64,000 bases of DNA, from contig NZ_QLLN01000002.1 of the NCBI RefSeq assembly GCF_003259375.1, positions 744,001 to 808,000 of the forward strand. Reading direction: 5' to 3'. This DNA is from Arenibacter echinorum. Its GTDB lineage: Bacteria > Bacteroidota > Bacteroidia > Flavobacteriales > Flavobacteriaceae. The notes under the pieces were generated by a model. That model saw nothing but the letters and a program-made list of their open reading frames with translations. It did not search any database and was not told the origin of the DNA. Both the position numbers and the translations under genes were made by a program. This document shows, piece by piece, positions 28,301-35,826 of this stretch (positions within the stretch are counted from its first letter, which is position 1; the number at the start of each line of letters is the position of its first letter).

Positions 28301-29379
28301 TCAAAAACACGGTAGCCCAATATTCAGAGGTAGATCTGGATAATCTCTTTACCCGATTCTACCAGCAAAATGAATATTCCGAGGGGGCTGGTGTTGGTCT
28401 TTCTGTTGTAAAGGAATTGGTGAGTTTGTATCAAGGTTCCATAAGCGTTCAAATGGAGGAAGCAAAACTTATCCACTTTTCAGTGAGTTTGCCCTTGATG
28501 AAGTCTCATTTTGCTAACTTGGAGGTTGTGGAATTAGGCAAGGAGGTCGGTGAACCCGGCTTAAACCTGGATCACAACGACTATAATTTACCTATGCAAG
28601 GTGCCGCTTATGACGGTGAGTCCAGTGCCTTGCCTATTTTATTAATTGTTGAGGACCATAAGGAAGTAAGGGAGTTTCTAAATTCGGCTTGGAAAACTAG
28701 GTACACGATTGTGGAGGCAGTCAATGGTCTCGAAGGAATCAATACCGCTCTGGAAGTGGTTCCGGATATTATAATATCCGATGTGCGCATGCCCCTCTGT
28801 GACGGAATTGAACTTTGTAATAAATTAAAGACCGATGAACGAACCAGTCATATCCCCATTATTTTGCTTACGGCTGGAGTCGGTGAAGATCAAGAGCTCC
28901 TCGGCCTGCAATCCGGTGCAGATGATTTTATTACCAAGCCCTTTAAATTGAAAATCCTTCAAGCACGGGTGGATAACCTTATTGGAAACCGAAAAATGCT
29001 GCGGAACCGATATAGTCATGAGTTGATATTAGAGGCTAAGGACATAGCACTTACCCCTACGGATGAAATGTTTCTAAACAAATTGCAAAGCGTGCTGGAC
29101 GACCATCTTGCCGATCCTAACTTCAATGCGGAGGCTTTTTGTGAAAAGTTGGCAATGAGCCGCATGCAGCTTCATAGGAAACTTTTGGCCTATACCGGAC
29201 TTTCCACTACTGCTTTTATTAGATCACAAAGATTAAAACAGGCTGTTCGCATTTTGAAGACCTCGGATGCATCGATAAGTGAAATAGCCTATGCCGTAGG
29301 TTTCAATACTCCCTCTTATTTCATCAAGTGCTTTAAGGAAACCTATAAGAAAACACCTGCGGAATATCAGGACACCTAG
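25345..29379 (+). CDS. Hybrid two-component system sensor/regulator (HTCS)
   Basis: One-polypeptide signalling protein of 1344 residues. Order: signal peptide (~1-29), periplasmic beta-propeller repeats (~40-650, repeated units such as LWIGTQDGGLNMRD), Y_Y_Y domain (~690-780), membrane helix (~788-808), HisKA with H844 in DISHEFRTPLTLIAGP, HATPase (~950-1060), receiver with D1146 in IISDVRMP, and an AraC-type HTH (~1240-1340, ending SYFIKCFKETYKKTPAEY). HTCS proteins usually sense an oligosaccharide and activate polysaccharide-use genes. The ATPase G1 box is degenerate: NTVAQYSEVDL stands where a D/N-x-G-x-G is expected; the G2 box EGAGVGLSVVKELV is intact. The start is GTG at 25345. No glycan gene is adjacent. 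Confidence 0.93.
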   Translation: MDKKKLLKLIFTLFIGAIYFNCAQLLYCQDQIKFRQLSVNDGLSQNSAVSIAQDSIGFLWIATQDGLNKYDGSTFSVYPFTFADVTRATQSYLGKVYVDRKGHVWAIPNDRIPYKLENRSNVFVPLSGIDDASSIFMDRDFNLWIGTYSNGLYLKKADKEGVSQMLSPNIAGGTIYNITQNEKGILLLCMDKEIVEYDYNNVRLHKVKGQTANGNRVVANYSDIVTDTRSREWIGTFGAGLYFRNPGESVFKRLEDLGFKDGLSKDLNITDLHLDALNRLWIATYGRGLYLVNFDQLSITHFITTKHNPTALHYNDILSIYEDYSGTLWFGTDGAGISYYDQYLEKFNSFTDYQTPENVSIDVVRSIVVDKEKSVWIGTSGKGLTQYIPESDSWRTFKAGTGNENTISSDRVMSLMFDKEDNLWIGTQDGGLNMRDTKGEFVHFSDTSESSLSANTIWSIYQDEENRIWLGTRDQGLIQFDKVKGEIRRYDYDPKLQNGIPSNNVRVITSDGKGNLWIGTEGHGIALFNIKEQTFTAHQFVTNGNSLTSNRIKCLYYAPNDILWIGTNSSGLNAYDIENNIFYDYTVKDGFANNVIYGILPDNEGSLWLSSNKGITKFTPAANLGDTPTIVNYNNYEGLATEFNTGAYFKDGDGNLYFGGLDGFYWFKPNKIKENTIVPKIAITSFDVYNTSFPITDGLALKANQNTLSFSFSSLQYSLPEKNQYQYKLVNFDSDWVYSGEKNFARYTRLPPGDYEFQVKASNYDGVWNHDPVGFSFSIGSPWYLTPMAQFSYVFLFLLLAYGVYGYLKWQWRLQLNLRLKMEETERFKKLNHLKSKLYTDISHEFRTPLTLIAGPVDSKLSQGGLSDMDFANFSMIKRNINRLIALVDQLLHLAKLEKGKLKLRISKGDMGLFLGMLTSSFRYRAGIKRIDYKVEIDELNPVWFDEDALEKITTNLLSNAFKYVSEGGMCQFIAKRDGGKVQISVKNTVAQYSEVDLDNLFTRFYQQNEYSEGAGVGLSVVKELVSLYQGSISVQMEEAKLIHFSVSLPLMKSHFANLEVVELGKEVGEPGLNLDHNDYNLPMQGAAYDGESSALPILLIVEDHKEVREFLNSAWKTRYTIVEAVNGLEGINTALEVVPDIIISDVRMPLCDGIELCNKLKTDERTSHIPIILLTAGVGEDQELLGLQSGADDFITKPFKLKILQARVDNLIGNRKMLRNRYSHELILEAKDIALTPTDEMFLNKLQSVLDDHLADPNFNAEAFCEKLAMSRMQLHRKLLAYTGLSTTAFIRSQRLKQAVRILKTSDASISEIAYAVGFNTPSYFIKCFKETYKKTPAEYQDT

Positions 29380-29621
29380 GAATTGTAGAACGGAGTGCCA
29401 ATGTTACATTTATTGCACACTTTGTTACATATTGGATATTCCTTATGGATTATCTTGGATATATTTGGAAAGTAGATGATTGCCGAACTAACTTCTAAAA
29501 TAGGGGTTTTTGGATGCCAACATCTATCAGGGATAGGACTCATGTTAAACAATATCATTTCCATTTGGATAAAACCTTGTGAGAAATATTAAAATACTAT
29601 ATTAACTCAAACTCCACAATT

Positions 29622-29714
29622 ATGACAACTTCAAACATTAAAGCCGTAAGCTTAGTTTTTTTAGCAATGATTGCCATTTCGGTATTTATGATCTTGGCCG
29701 CATTATCTCTCTAA
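29622..29714 (+). CDS. Candidate 30-residue membrane microprotein
   Basis: ATG at 29622 to TAA at 29712-29714. The product is a short polar start (TTSNIKA) followed by a single hydrophobic helix (VSLVFLAMIAISVFMILAAL). It is followed about 50-90 bases later by the two hairpins at 29768 and 29801. No -7 element or family was recognised, so this may be a chance frame. Confidence 0.35.
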   Translation: MTTSNIKAVSLVFLAMIAISVFMILAALSL

Positions 29715-29767
29715 TTTTTTAAACTTAAATTAAAATAGGCAAAAGGCAATTTCGGATATGACCATAC

Positions 29768-29784
29768 AAACCAATGGTTGGTTT
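29768..29784 (+). terminator. Short hairpin with T-rich tail
   Basis: AAACCAA/TTGGTTT seven-base stem with a three-base loop (TGG), followed by TTGG. It is weak alone and is the first of two hairpins that share the same outer arms. Confidence 0.3.
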
Positions 29785-29800
29785 TTGGTAATGACGTGTA

Positions 29801-29845
29801 TAAACCAAAGAGTATGTTTTTTATATACTTTTTGGTTTATTTTTT
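29801..29845 (+). terminator. Intrinsic terminator upstream of nrdB
   Basis: Fifteen-base stem from 29801 to 29839 (arms TAAACCAAAGAGTAT and ATACTTTTTGGTTTA, one G-T pair), nine-base loop, then a run of seven T. It would end transcripts from the hybrid sensor or the 30-residue frame before nrdB. Confidence 0.65.
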
Positions 29846-30075
29846 TGGGTTAATATTTTCGAGAAAACCGTTCGTCTTTTTTTCATTTTGCTTGGTACTA
29901 CAAAGGTAATGAACATCACTAGCGAAGTAACATTTCAACATTTTGTGTTAAAAACTTTGTGGTTAATAATGAATAATGGGCTTTAGTTATTGGGCGTATT
30001 TTGCAATCTTTGTTATCTCCTATCGAGGGCAAATTTTCGCCTAAGTTTAAGAAACCCTATAAATCTAAAAAAGAT

Positions 30076-31065
30076 ATGTCAGCAGCTATAGAGCCGATTC
30101 TGAAAGAAAACCTTAACCGATTTGTTATTTTCCCTATCAAACACCATGATTTGTGGGATTGGTACAAAAAGTGTGAGGCTAGTTTTTGGACTGCTGAAGA
30201 GATTGACCTGCATACGGATCTTAATGATTGGACCAACAAGCTGAATAGTGATGAGCGTTATTTCATAAAACATATTCTAGCGTTCTTTGCTGCTTCCGAT
30301 GGTATTGTGAATGAAAATCTAGCAGAGAATTTCGTAAGTGAAGTTCAATATGCCGAGGCAAAGTTCTTCTACGGTTTTCAGATAATGATGGAAAATATTC
30401 ATTCGGAAACCTATTCTCTCTTGATCGATACATACGTAAAGGATGAAAAGGAAAAAGATTTGCTTTTTAATGCTATAGAGAACTTTCCGGCAATAAAGAA
30501 AAAGGCGGATTGGGCTTTGAAGTGGATAGAGTCTCCAAGTTTTGCGGAACGCCTAATTGCCTTTGCGGCAGTGGAAGGTATTTTCTTCTCTGGTGCATTT
30601 TGTTCTATATTTTGGCTTAAGAAAAGAGGGTTGATGCCCGGACTTACTTTTTCCAATGAACTTATATCCAGGGATGAGGGGATGCACTGTGATTATGCAG
30701 TTCATCTACACAACAAACATCTTGTAAACAAGGTCCCCAAAGCTCGAATTACTGAAATTTTAGTGGATGCCTTGAACATAGAAAGGGAATTCATTACAGA
30801 ATCACTTCCAGCTAGCTTAATAGGGATGAATTCAAAGTTGATGACTCAATACTTAGAGTTTGTAACGGACCGTTTGTTGGTGGAGTTGGAATGTGACAAA
30901 GTTTACAATTCAACCAATCCGTTCGACTTTATGGACATGATTTCCCTACAGGGTAAAACCAATTTCTTTGAAAAAAGAGTGGCTGAATATCAAAAGGCCG
31001 GGGTATCGAACAACAAGGATAAGGACGACGATTCGCAGAAAATCAGTTTCGACGCGGATTTTTGA
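30076..31065 (+). CDS. nrdB: Ribonucleotide reductase class Ia, beta subunit
   Basis: Radical-generating small subunit (329 residues) of the aerobic enzyme that makes deoxyribonucleotides. Diiron ligands are visible in [11 protein letters not shown] (D), [10 protein letters not shown] (E and H), and [15 protein letters not shown] (E, H). The radical tyrosine is four residues after the histidine in ENIHSETY, as in E. coli R2. The open frame extends up to a TTG at 30001, but the ATG at 30076 ([12 protein letters not shown]) fits the family N terminus. It is followed by a terminator-like hairpin and nrdA, 132 bases downstream. The C-terminal tail (QKISFDADF) is the expected docking peptide for the large subunit. 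Confidence 0.95.
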   Translation: MSAAIEPILKENLNRFVIFPIKHHDLWDWYKKCEASFWTAEEIDLHTDLNDWTNKLNSDERYFIKHILAFFAASDGIVNENLAENFVSEVQYAEAKFFYGFQIMMENIHSETYSLLIDTYVKDEKEKDLLFNAIENFPAIKKKADWALKWIESPSFAERLIAFAAVEGIFFSGAFCSIFWLKKRGLMPGLTFSNELISRDEGMHCDYAVHLHNKHLVNKVPKARITEILVDALNIEREFITESLPASLIGMNSKLMTQYLEFVTDRLLVELECDKVYNSTNPFDFMDMISLQGKTNFFEKRVAEYQKAGVSNNKDKDDDSQKISFDADF

Positions 31066-31083
31066 GAAGTAGTAGTATAGTAG

Positions 31084-31113
31084 AAATCCCCTTTGGGTTA
31101 TAAGGGGATTTTT
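31084..31113 (+). terminator. Intrinsic terminator or attenuator between nrdB and nrdA
   Basis: Ten-base perfect stem (AAATCCCCTT / AAGGGGATTT), eight-base loop, and a run of five T closing the arm. It lies 18 bases after the nrdB stop. Partial read-through would set the ratio of the two subunits; alternatively nrdA has its own promoter. Confidence 0.7.
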
Positions 31114-31197
31114 ATGCGATTAATTTGATATGTTAACGTTTTTAACATATTGGGCCATAACCCATAATTAAGTATCATTTAAAAAAATTGTAGCAAC

Positions 31198-33669
31198 ATG
31201 TATGTAGTAAAAAGAGACGGAAGAAAAGAGCTGATGATGTTCGATAAGATCACGGCTAGAGTAAGAAAATTGTGTTATGGCCTTAATGACCTGGTGGACC
31301 CATTAAAGGTTGCCATGCGGGTAATTGAAGGGCTATATGACGGGGTAACTACTTCGGAGCTGGACAATCTAGCTGCGGAGATTGCGGCTACAATGACTAC
31401 CTCCCATCCAGATTATGCAAAATTGGCGGCCCGTATTTCCGTTTCCAACCTACATAAGAACACTAAGAAATCTTTTTCGGAAACGATGAAGGATCTTTAT
31501 GAATATGTAAATCCTAGAACAGGAAAAAAAGCACCTTTACTATCCGATGAGGTTTATGAGGTTGTTGCCGCGAATGCGGATAGGTTGGACTCTACCATTA
31601 TTTATAACCGGGATTTTGGCTACGATTATTTCGGATTTAAGACTTTGGAACGTTCCTATCTTTTGAAACTTAATGGAAAGATTGCCGAAAGACCACAGCA
31701 TATGCTTATGAGGGTGTCCATAGGGATTCATTTGAACGATTTGGATTCGGCCTTGGAGACCTATGAGTTGATGTCCAAAAAATTCTTTACCCACGCTACA
31801 CCTACCTTGTTTAATTCAGGGACCCCAAAACCACAAATGTCCTCCTGTTTCCTTTTGGCAATGAAGGACGATAGTATTGATGGTATTTATGATACGCTAA
31901 AACAAACTGCAAAAATTTCGCAATCCGCTGGGGGAATAGGTCTTTCCATACACAATGTACGGGCCACAGGTTCTTATATTGCCGGTACCAATGGTACTTC
32001 CAATGGTATTGTACCCATGTTGCAGGTTTTTAACGATACCGCAAGGTACGTAGATCAGGGCGGAGGAAAGCGTAAAGGTAGTTTTGCAATCTATGTGGAA
32101 CCATGGCATGCGGACATATATGATTTCCTGGACTTGAAGAAAAATCACGGAAAGGAAGAAATGAGGGCCAGAGACCTTTTTTATGCCATGTGGATTCCGG
32201 ATTTATTTATGAAAAGGGTAGAGGCTAATGAAAATTGGACCCTAATGTGCCCTAACGAATGTCCTGGACTTTTTAACCATCATAGTGAGGAATTTGAGAA
32301 GTTGTATTTCAAATATGAAGCAGAAAACAAAGGGCGTAAAACGGTTAAGGCCAGAGAGCTTTGGGAGAAAATTTTAGAATCCCAAATAGAGACAGGTACT
32401 CCGTACATGCTTTACAAGGATGCCGCGAACAGGAAAAGTAACCAACAGAATTTGGGTACTATTCGCTCGTCCAACCTTTGTACTGAAATAATGGAATATA
32501 CCTCGCCTGATGAGGTGGCAGTTTGTAATTTAGCTTCAATTGCGCTTCCGATGTTTATTAAGAATGGGGAGTTTGATCACAAGGAGTTGTTTAGGGTTAC
32601 AAAACGCGTCACCAAAAATTTAAATAAGGTTATAGATAGGAATTATTATCCGATCAAGGAGGCCGAAAATTCCAATATGCGCCATAGGCCTGTTGGCTTG
32701 GGGGTTCAAGGATTGGCAGATGCCTTTATAATGTTGAGATTGCCTTTTACCAGTGACGCGGCCAAGGAATTGAACCAAGAGATTTTTGAGACTCTTTATT
32801 TTGCTGCTGTTACCGCTTCCATGGAAATGGCAAAAGAGGAAGGCGCTTACTCTTCCTATGAAGGTTCGCCAATATCCAGAGGAGAATTCCAGCACAATTT
32901 GTGGGGTGTTAAGGATGAAGAGTTGTCCGGTAGATGGGATTGGGCAAAATTGCGCAAAGAAGTGAAAAAGTGCGGAGTTCGCAATTCCTTATTGGTAGCT
33001 CCAATGCCTACAGCTTCCACCTCGCAAATATTGGGGAACAATGAGTGCTTTGAACCATATACTTCCAATATATATACCCGTAGGGTTTTGTCCGGGGAGT
33101 TTATTGTAGTGAATAAGCACCTATTGGAAGATCTGGTGAATCTTGGACTTTGGAACGAAAATATGAAGCAGGAATTGATGCGTGCCAATGGTTCCGTTCA
33201 GCATATTGAAAATATTCCTGCCGAGATTAAGGAGCTGTACAAAACGGTTTGGGAATTGAGTATGAAGGATATTATAGACATGTCCAGACAACGTGGATAT
33301 TTCATAGACCAGAGTCAGTCCCTTAACTTGTTTATGGAAAATGCAAATTATTCAAAACTGACTTCAATGCATTTCTATGCCTGGAAGAGTGGACTTAAAA
33401 CAGGAATGTATTATTTAAGGACCAAAGCGGCGGCAGATGCCATTAAATTTACTTTGGATAACAGCAAGAAGCAGGAAGTACCTGAGGTTGCAGAAGTAGA
33501 AACTACGGTAGTAGCGCCTGCTGTTGCCAAGACCATTAAGGTGGAAGCTACTTCCGCCAATCCACAGGAGGTGGATGTCCAGCCTATGACGGCCGATGAG
33601 ATGAAGGAATTGATCTCTAAGGCAAAGGAGGGTCAGGCTGATGACGATTGCTTAATGTGCGGCTCCTAA
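31198..33669 (+). CDS. nrdA: Ribonucleotide reductase class Ia, alpha subunit
   Basis: Catalytic large subunit, 823 residues. An N-terminal ATP-cone (~1-95, starting [20 protein letters not shown]) gives allosteric activity control. The core has the substrate-site cysteine in [11 protein letters not shown], the finger loop NLCTEI (N, C and E) and the [19 protein letters not shown] segment. The C-terminal pair of cysteines is in DDDCLMCGS. Between the core and that tail is a ~60-residue low-complexity linker rich in valine, alanine and glutamate. It works with NrdB, encoded 132 bases upstream, and is followed by a strong terminator. Confidence 0.96.
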   Translation: MYVVKRDGRKELMMFDKITARVRKLCYGLNDLVDPLKVAMRVIEGLYDGVTTSELDNLAAEIAATMTTSHPDYAKLAARISVSNLHKNTKKSFSETMKDLYEYVNPRTGKKAPLLSDEVYEVVAANADRLDSTIIYNRDFGYDYFGFKTLERSYLLKLNGKIAERPQHMLMRVSIGIHLNDLDSALETYELMSKKFFTHATPTLFNSGTPKPQMSSCFLLAMKDDSIDGIYDTLKQTAKISQSAGGIGLSIHNVRATGSYIAGTNGTSNGIVPMLQVFNDTARYVDQGGGKRKGSFAIYVEPWHADIYDFLDLKKNHGKEEMRARDLFYAMWIPDLFMKRVEANENWTLMCPNECPGLFNHHSEEFEKLYFKYEAENKGRKTVKARELWEKILESQIETGTPYMLYKDAANRKSNQQNLGTIRSSNLCTEIMEYTSPDEVAVCNLASIALPMFIKNGEFDHKELFRVTKRVTKNLNKVIDRNYYPIKEAENSNMRHRPVGLGVQGLADAFIMLRLPFTSDAAKELNQEIFETLYFAAVTASMEMAKEEGAYSSYEGSPISRGEFQHNLWGVKDEELSGRWDWAKLRKEVKKCGVRNSLLVAPMPTASTSQILGNNECFEPYTSNIYTRRVLSGEFIVVNKHLLEDLVNLGLWNENMKQELMRANGSVQHIENIPAEIKELYKTVWELSMKDIIDMSRQRGYFIDQSQSLNLFMENANYSKLTSMHFYAWKSGLKTGMYYLRTKAAADAIKFTLDNSKKQEVPEVAEVETTVVAPAVAKTIKVEATSANPQEVDVQPMTADEMKELISKAKEGQADDDCLMCGS

Positions 33670-33692
33670 ATGGCTTATAGAGCCTAGTTGAG

Positions 33693-33736
33693 AAACAAAA
33701 AAATCCCCGAAGAACTCTTCGGGGATTTTTTTGTTT
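33693..33736 (+). terminator. Strong intrinsic terminator after nrdA
   Basis: Twenty-base stem (left arm 33693-33712 ending ATCCCCGAAG, loop AACT, right arm from 33717 starting CTTCGGGGAT) with flanking A and T runs, so it could act on both strands. It lies 23 bases after the nrdA stop. Confidence 0.93.
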
Positions 33737-34152
33737 ATAGGAAAAGGGAAATATAGAGAATGACTCCTCCCAATTAATATAGATTAAGATATTCCTATCT
33801 ATTGGAGATATAAGGTTTTAGTATAAACGCACATAGGAACGCTATACAATAAATTGCTAGAATTGTGATGTAATTATCCATTTTGCCCCGTATTAAATGC
33901 CTTGTAATTATATACGATGGAAATTTAAAAATGGACTATAATTATCTCAAAAAGAAGAATATAACATGATATACCATTTTCATTTTTTAAAATGATGATG
34001 ATATATTATTCGACCTAGGACGAATAGTATCAAGTAAATCGCTATGGTGTAAAAATAAAGTTCCATCTTGTTTCTTTGACGGGGAAACAAGATGGAAACT
34101 TTCTAAATGCAACGTTAAATTAGCGGCATTAAAGCCTTAAAAGGAATTTCGA
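33737..34152. other. Intergenic region nrdA / TIM-barrel gene
   Basis: About 416 bases between convergent genes. It holds a 20-base palindrome with one mismatched pair (34007-34026, centre CCTAGG) and a 14-base-stem hairpin (34061-34097). No coding frame or known RNA was recognised. Confidence 0.4.
34056..34097 (-). terminator. Intrinsic terminator after TIM-barrel gene
   Basis: Perfect 14-base stem (TTCCATCTTGTTTC / GAAACAAGATGGAA at 34061-34074 and 34084-34097) with a nine-base loop. On the minus strand it is followed by CTTTATTTTT. It lies 56 bases after the stop of the gene at 34153. Confidence 0.75.
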
Positions 34153-35067
34153 CTATAAAAAATTGTCTTCTGATTTATAGGCATTTATTACGGCCATTTC
34201 ACCTTCTTTGTCCGGTCTGGAATTACCGTGTTCCATGCCCAGAACGCCTTTAAATCCTTTACTGTGTATATACTTGAATACATTTTTGTAATTAATTTCT
34301 CCCGTAGTTGGCTCTTTTCTGCCTGGATTGTCCCCTATTTGTATATAGTCGATCTCATCCCATGTAAGTTCCATATTGTGGATTAAATGCCCTTCGGTTT
34401 TCTGCATATGGTAGATGTCGAACAATATTTTGCAGGATGGACTGTCCACGCCTTTACAGATCATATAGGTCTGATCGGAATTTTGCAAATACAGATCGGG
34501 AGAGTCGGATAAGGGTTCAAGTACCATTACCAAACCGTGGGGTTCCAAAATTTCTGCTCCCCTTTTTAAAGCTTCAATAACATTGCCATCCTGAATACCG
34601 ATAGGCAGCTTCCTTTCGAACCCACCGGGCACTACGGTCATCCATTTGGCATTGACACGTTTGGCCACCTCTACGGCTCTCTTACATCCGTCCAAAAAGA
34701 TATCAATGTACTCCTGTTTACCTGCAGCTAAGGTGTTGGCCATGTTGCCTCCCTTGTCTATCACAAAAACACCCATGGTCATACCACGTTTAGCCAAGGT
34801 TTCGCCAATTTTGGTTTGGGTTGCCACATCCCTTCCCATCATCCCGTTATCTTCAAAGGCCGTAAACCCTTGGTCGGCCATGAAGTTTATCTGGTCAATA
34901 AGATCTTCGCCTGCAAGATTTTTGAACATTCCAAAATGAGGGGCGTATTTTAAGTTGAACGTATGTTTCGTATCTATGTTAGTGTTGGCCCCATAGGCTA
35001 AAGAACCTCCTAAGGTAACCGCACCGCTGGTTAGGGCAGTTTTTTGTATAAAATCTCTTCTTTTCAT
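34153..35067 (-). CDS. Tat-exported sugar phosphate isomerase/epimerase-like TIM barrel
   Basis: 304 residues of the AP-endonuclease-2/xylose-isomerase-like fold. The N terminus is a twin-arginine signal (MKRRDFIQKTALTSGAV), so export in folded form to the periplasm is predicted. Candidate metal ligands are E in MVLEPLSDSP, D and H in LFDIYHMQ, and E in GVLGMEHGNS. It resembles hydroxypyruvate-isomerase-like members. In related pathways such barrels eliminate or hydrate 3-keto sugars; that activity is inferred from the adjacent GMC oxidoreductase genes. It is downstream of the GMC/subunit-3 pair on the same strand with a 111-base gap. Confidence 0.85.
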   Translation of the reverse strand: MKRRDFIQKTALTSGAVTLGGSLAYGANTNIDTKHTFNLKYAPHFGMFKNLAGEDLIDQINFMADQGFTAFEDNGMMGRDVATQTKIGETLAKRGMTMGVFVIDKGGNMANTLAAGKQEYIDIFLDGCKRAVEVAKRVNAKWMTVVPGGFERKLPIGIQDGNVIEALKRGAEILEPHGLVMVLEPLSDSPDLYLQNSDQTYMICKGVDSPSCKILFDIYHMQKTEGHLIHNMELTWDEIDYIQIGDNPGRKEPTTGEINYKNVFKYIHSKGFKGVLGMEHGNSRPDKEGEMAVINAYKSEDNFL

Positions 35068-35178
35068 TTTTTGGATATGGTTGGAATATTTTAATAAAAC
35101 AATGCTAAAAGAACCGAAATGCCTTTGGCTATCACAGTCCTTTTAGCTTTTTCTCAGATTTTTGATAACTGTAATTAT

Positions 35179-35826
35179 TTATAGGGACCAAACTTTTCCC
35201 CCGGTCAATTCCTGAAGGTCTCCGCAGGCGATAAATTCACCTGGTACTGGCAAATAGGGCAATACATTTTCTCCTACAAACTCGGATGATTTATAGCCCC
35301 AGATTGCCAGACCTCTTAAATTATTGGCGAAGGCAAATCTTGACACATCATCATCCAAGGTGGCTGTTTGACCAGTCTTAACGGCTTCAGTATATGAATT
35401 TATTACCTTAAAGTTTTTGGCTTGATCCGCTTTGGAAATTTTAAGGGCACTGGCAAGGACCGGTTCCAAATCTTCGGGGGTCAGGTCTGCAATTTCCTTT
35501 TTACCAGAATCCTGCAAGGCCTTGTCCGTAAATTTCCCCATGGTCATCTTTAAAAGATCCTGTTGTTCTTTTTCCATAACCTGATCTGCAAAACGGTCAA
35601 TAAAGATATGGACCTGAACTTCGGACGCTGATGGCGTATCTGTCTTGGGTATTATAATATCAACCAAATGTGTTAGAACAGATCCTTCGGCAGATGTTAA
35701 AAAATCCGGAGTCCATACAATTGCAGCGTCTTTTTTGCAACTTTGGACGATGCTGATCAAGGTTGGGGTGGCTACAGTGTATCCTAATGCCAGCCCCATA
35801 TTCTTTAGTGCTTTTCTTCTATCCAT
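35179..35826 (-). CDS. Gluconate 2-dehydrogenase subunit 3 family protein
   Basis: 215 residues. The N terminus carries a twin-arginine-like start (DRRKALKNMGLALG), a hydrophobic stretch and then a cysteine in a lipobox-like position (LISIVQSCKKD), so a Tat-exported lipoprotein is plausible. The family is the small subunit of flavin (GMC) sugar and alcohol dehydrogenases; it is known to carry the signal that co-exports the signal-less GMC subunit. Its ATG overlaps the stop of the GMC gene by one base, which strongly supports a two-subunit enzyme. Confidence 0.87.
   Translation of the reverse strand: MDRRKALKNMGLALGYTVATPTLISIVQSCKKDAAIVWTPDFLTSAEGSVLTHLVDIIIPKTDTPSASEVQVHIFIDRFADQVMEKEQQDLLKMTMGKFTDKALQDSGKKEIADLTPEDLEPVLASALKISKADQAKNFKVINSYTEAVKTGQTATLDDDVSRFAFANNLRGLAIWGYKSSEFVGENVLPYLPVPGEFIACGDLQELTGGKVWSL

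Larger units (their letters stand above)
29380..30075. other. Intergenic region between hybrid sensor and nrdB
   Basis: 696 bases. It holds a 30-codon hydrophobic frame (29622-29714) and two consecutive hairpins sharing AAACCAA/TTGGTTT arms (29768-29784 and 29801-29839). About 235 bases between the second hairpin and the nrdB start probably contain the nrdB promoter, but no good TAnnTTTG match was found. Confidence 0.4.

Noticed and set aside
29376-29564. 62-codon minus-strand frame after the hybrid sensor gene
   Set aside because: No plausible signal, domain or promoter, and cysteine/proline-rich composition unlike its neighbours; it lies antisense to the gap after the sensor gene.
29801-29839. 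NrdR-box interpretation of the inverted repeat upstream of nrdB
   Set aside because: Arms do not match the known NrdR box, spacing is too long and the T run after it is that of a terminator.
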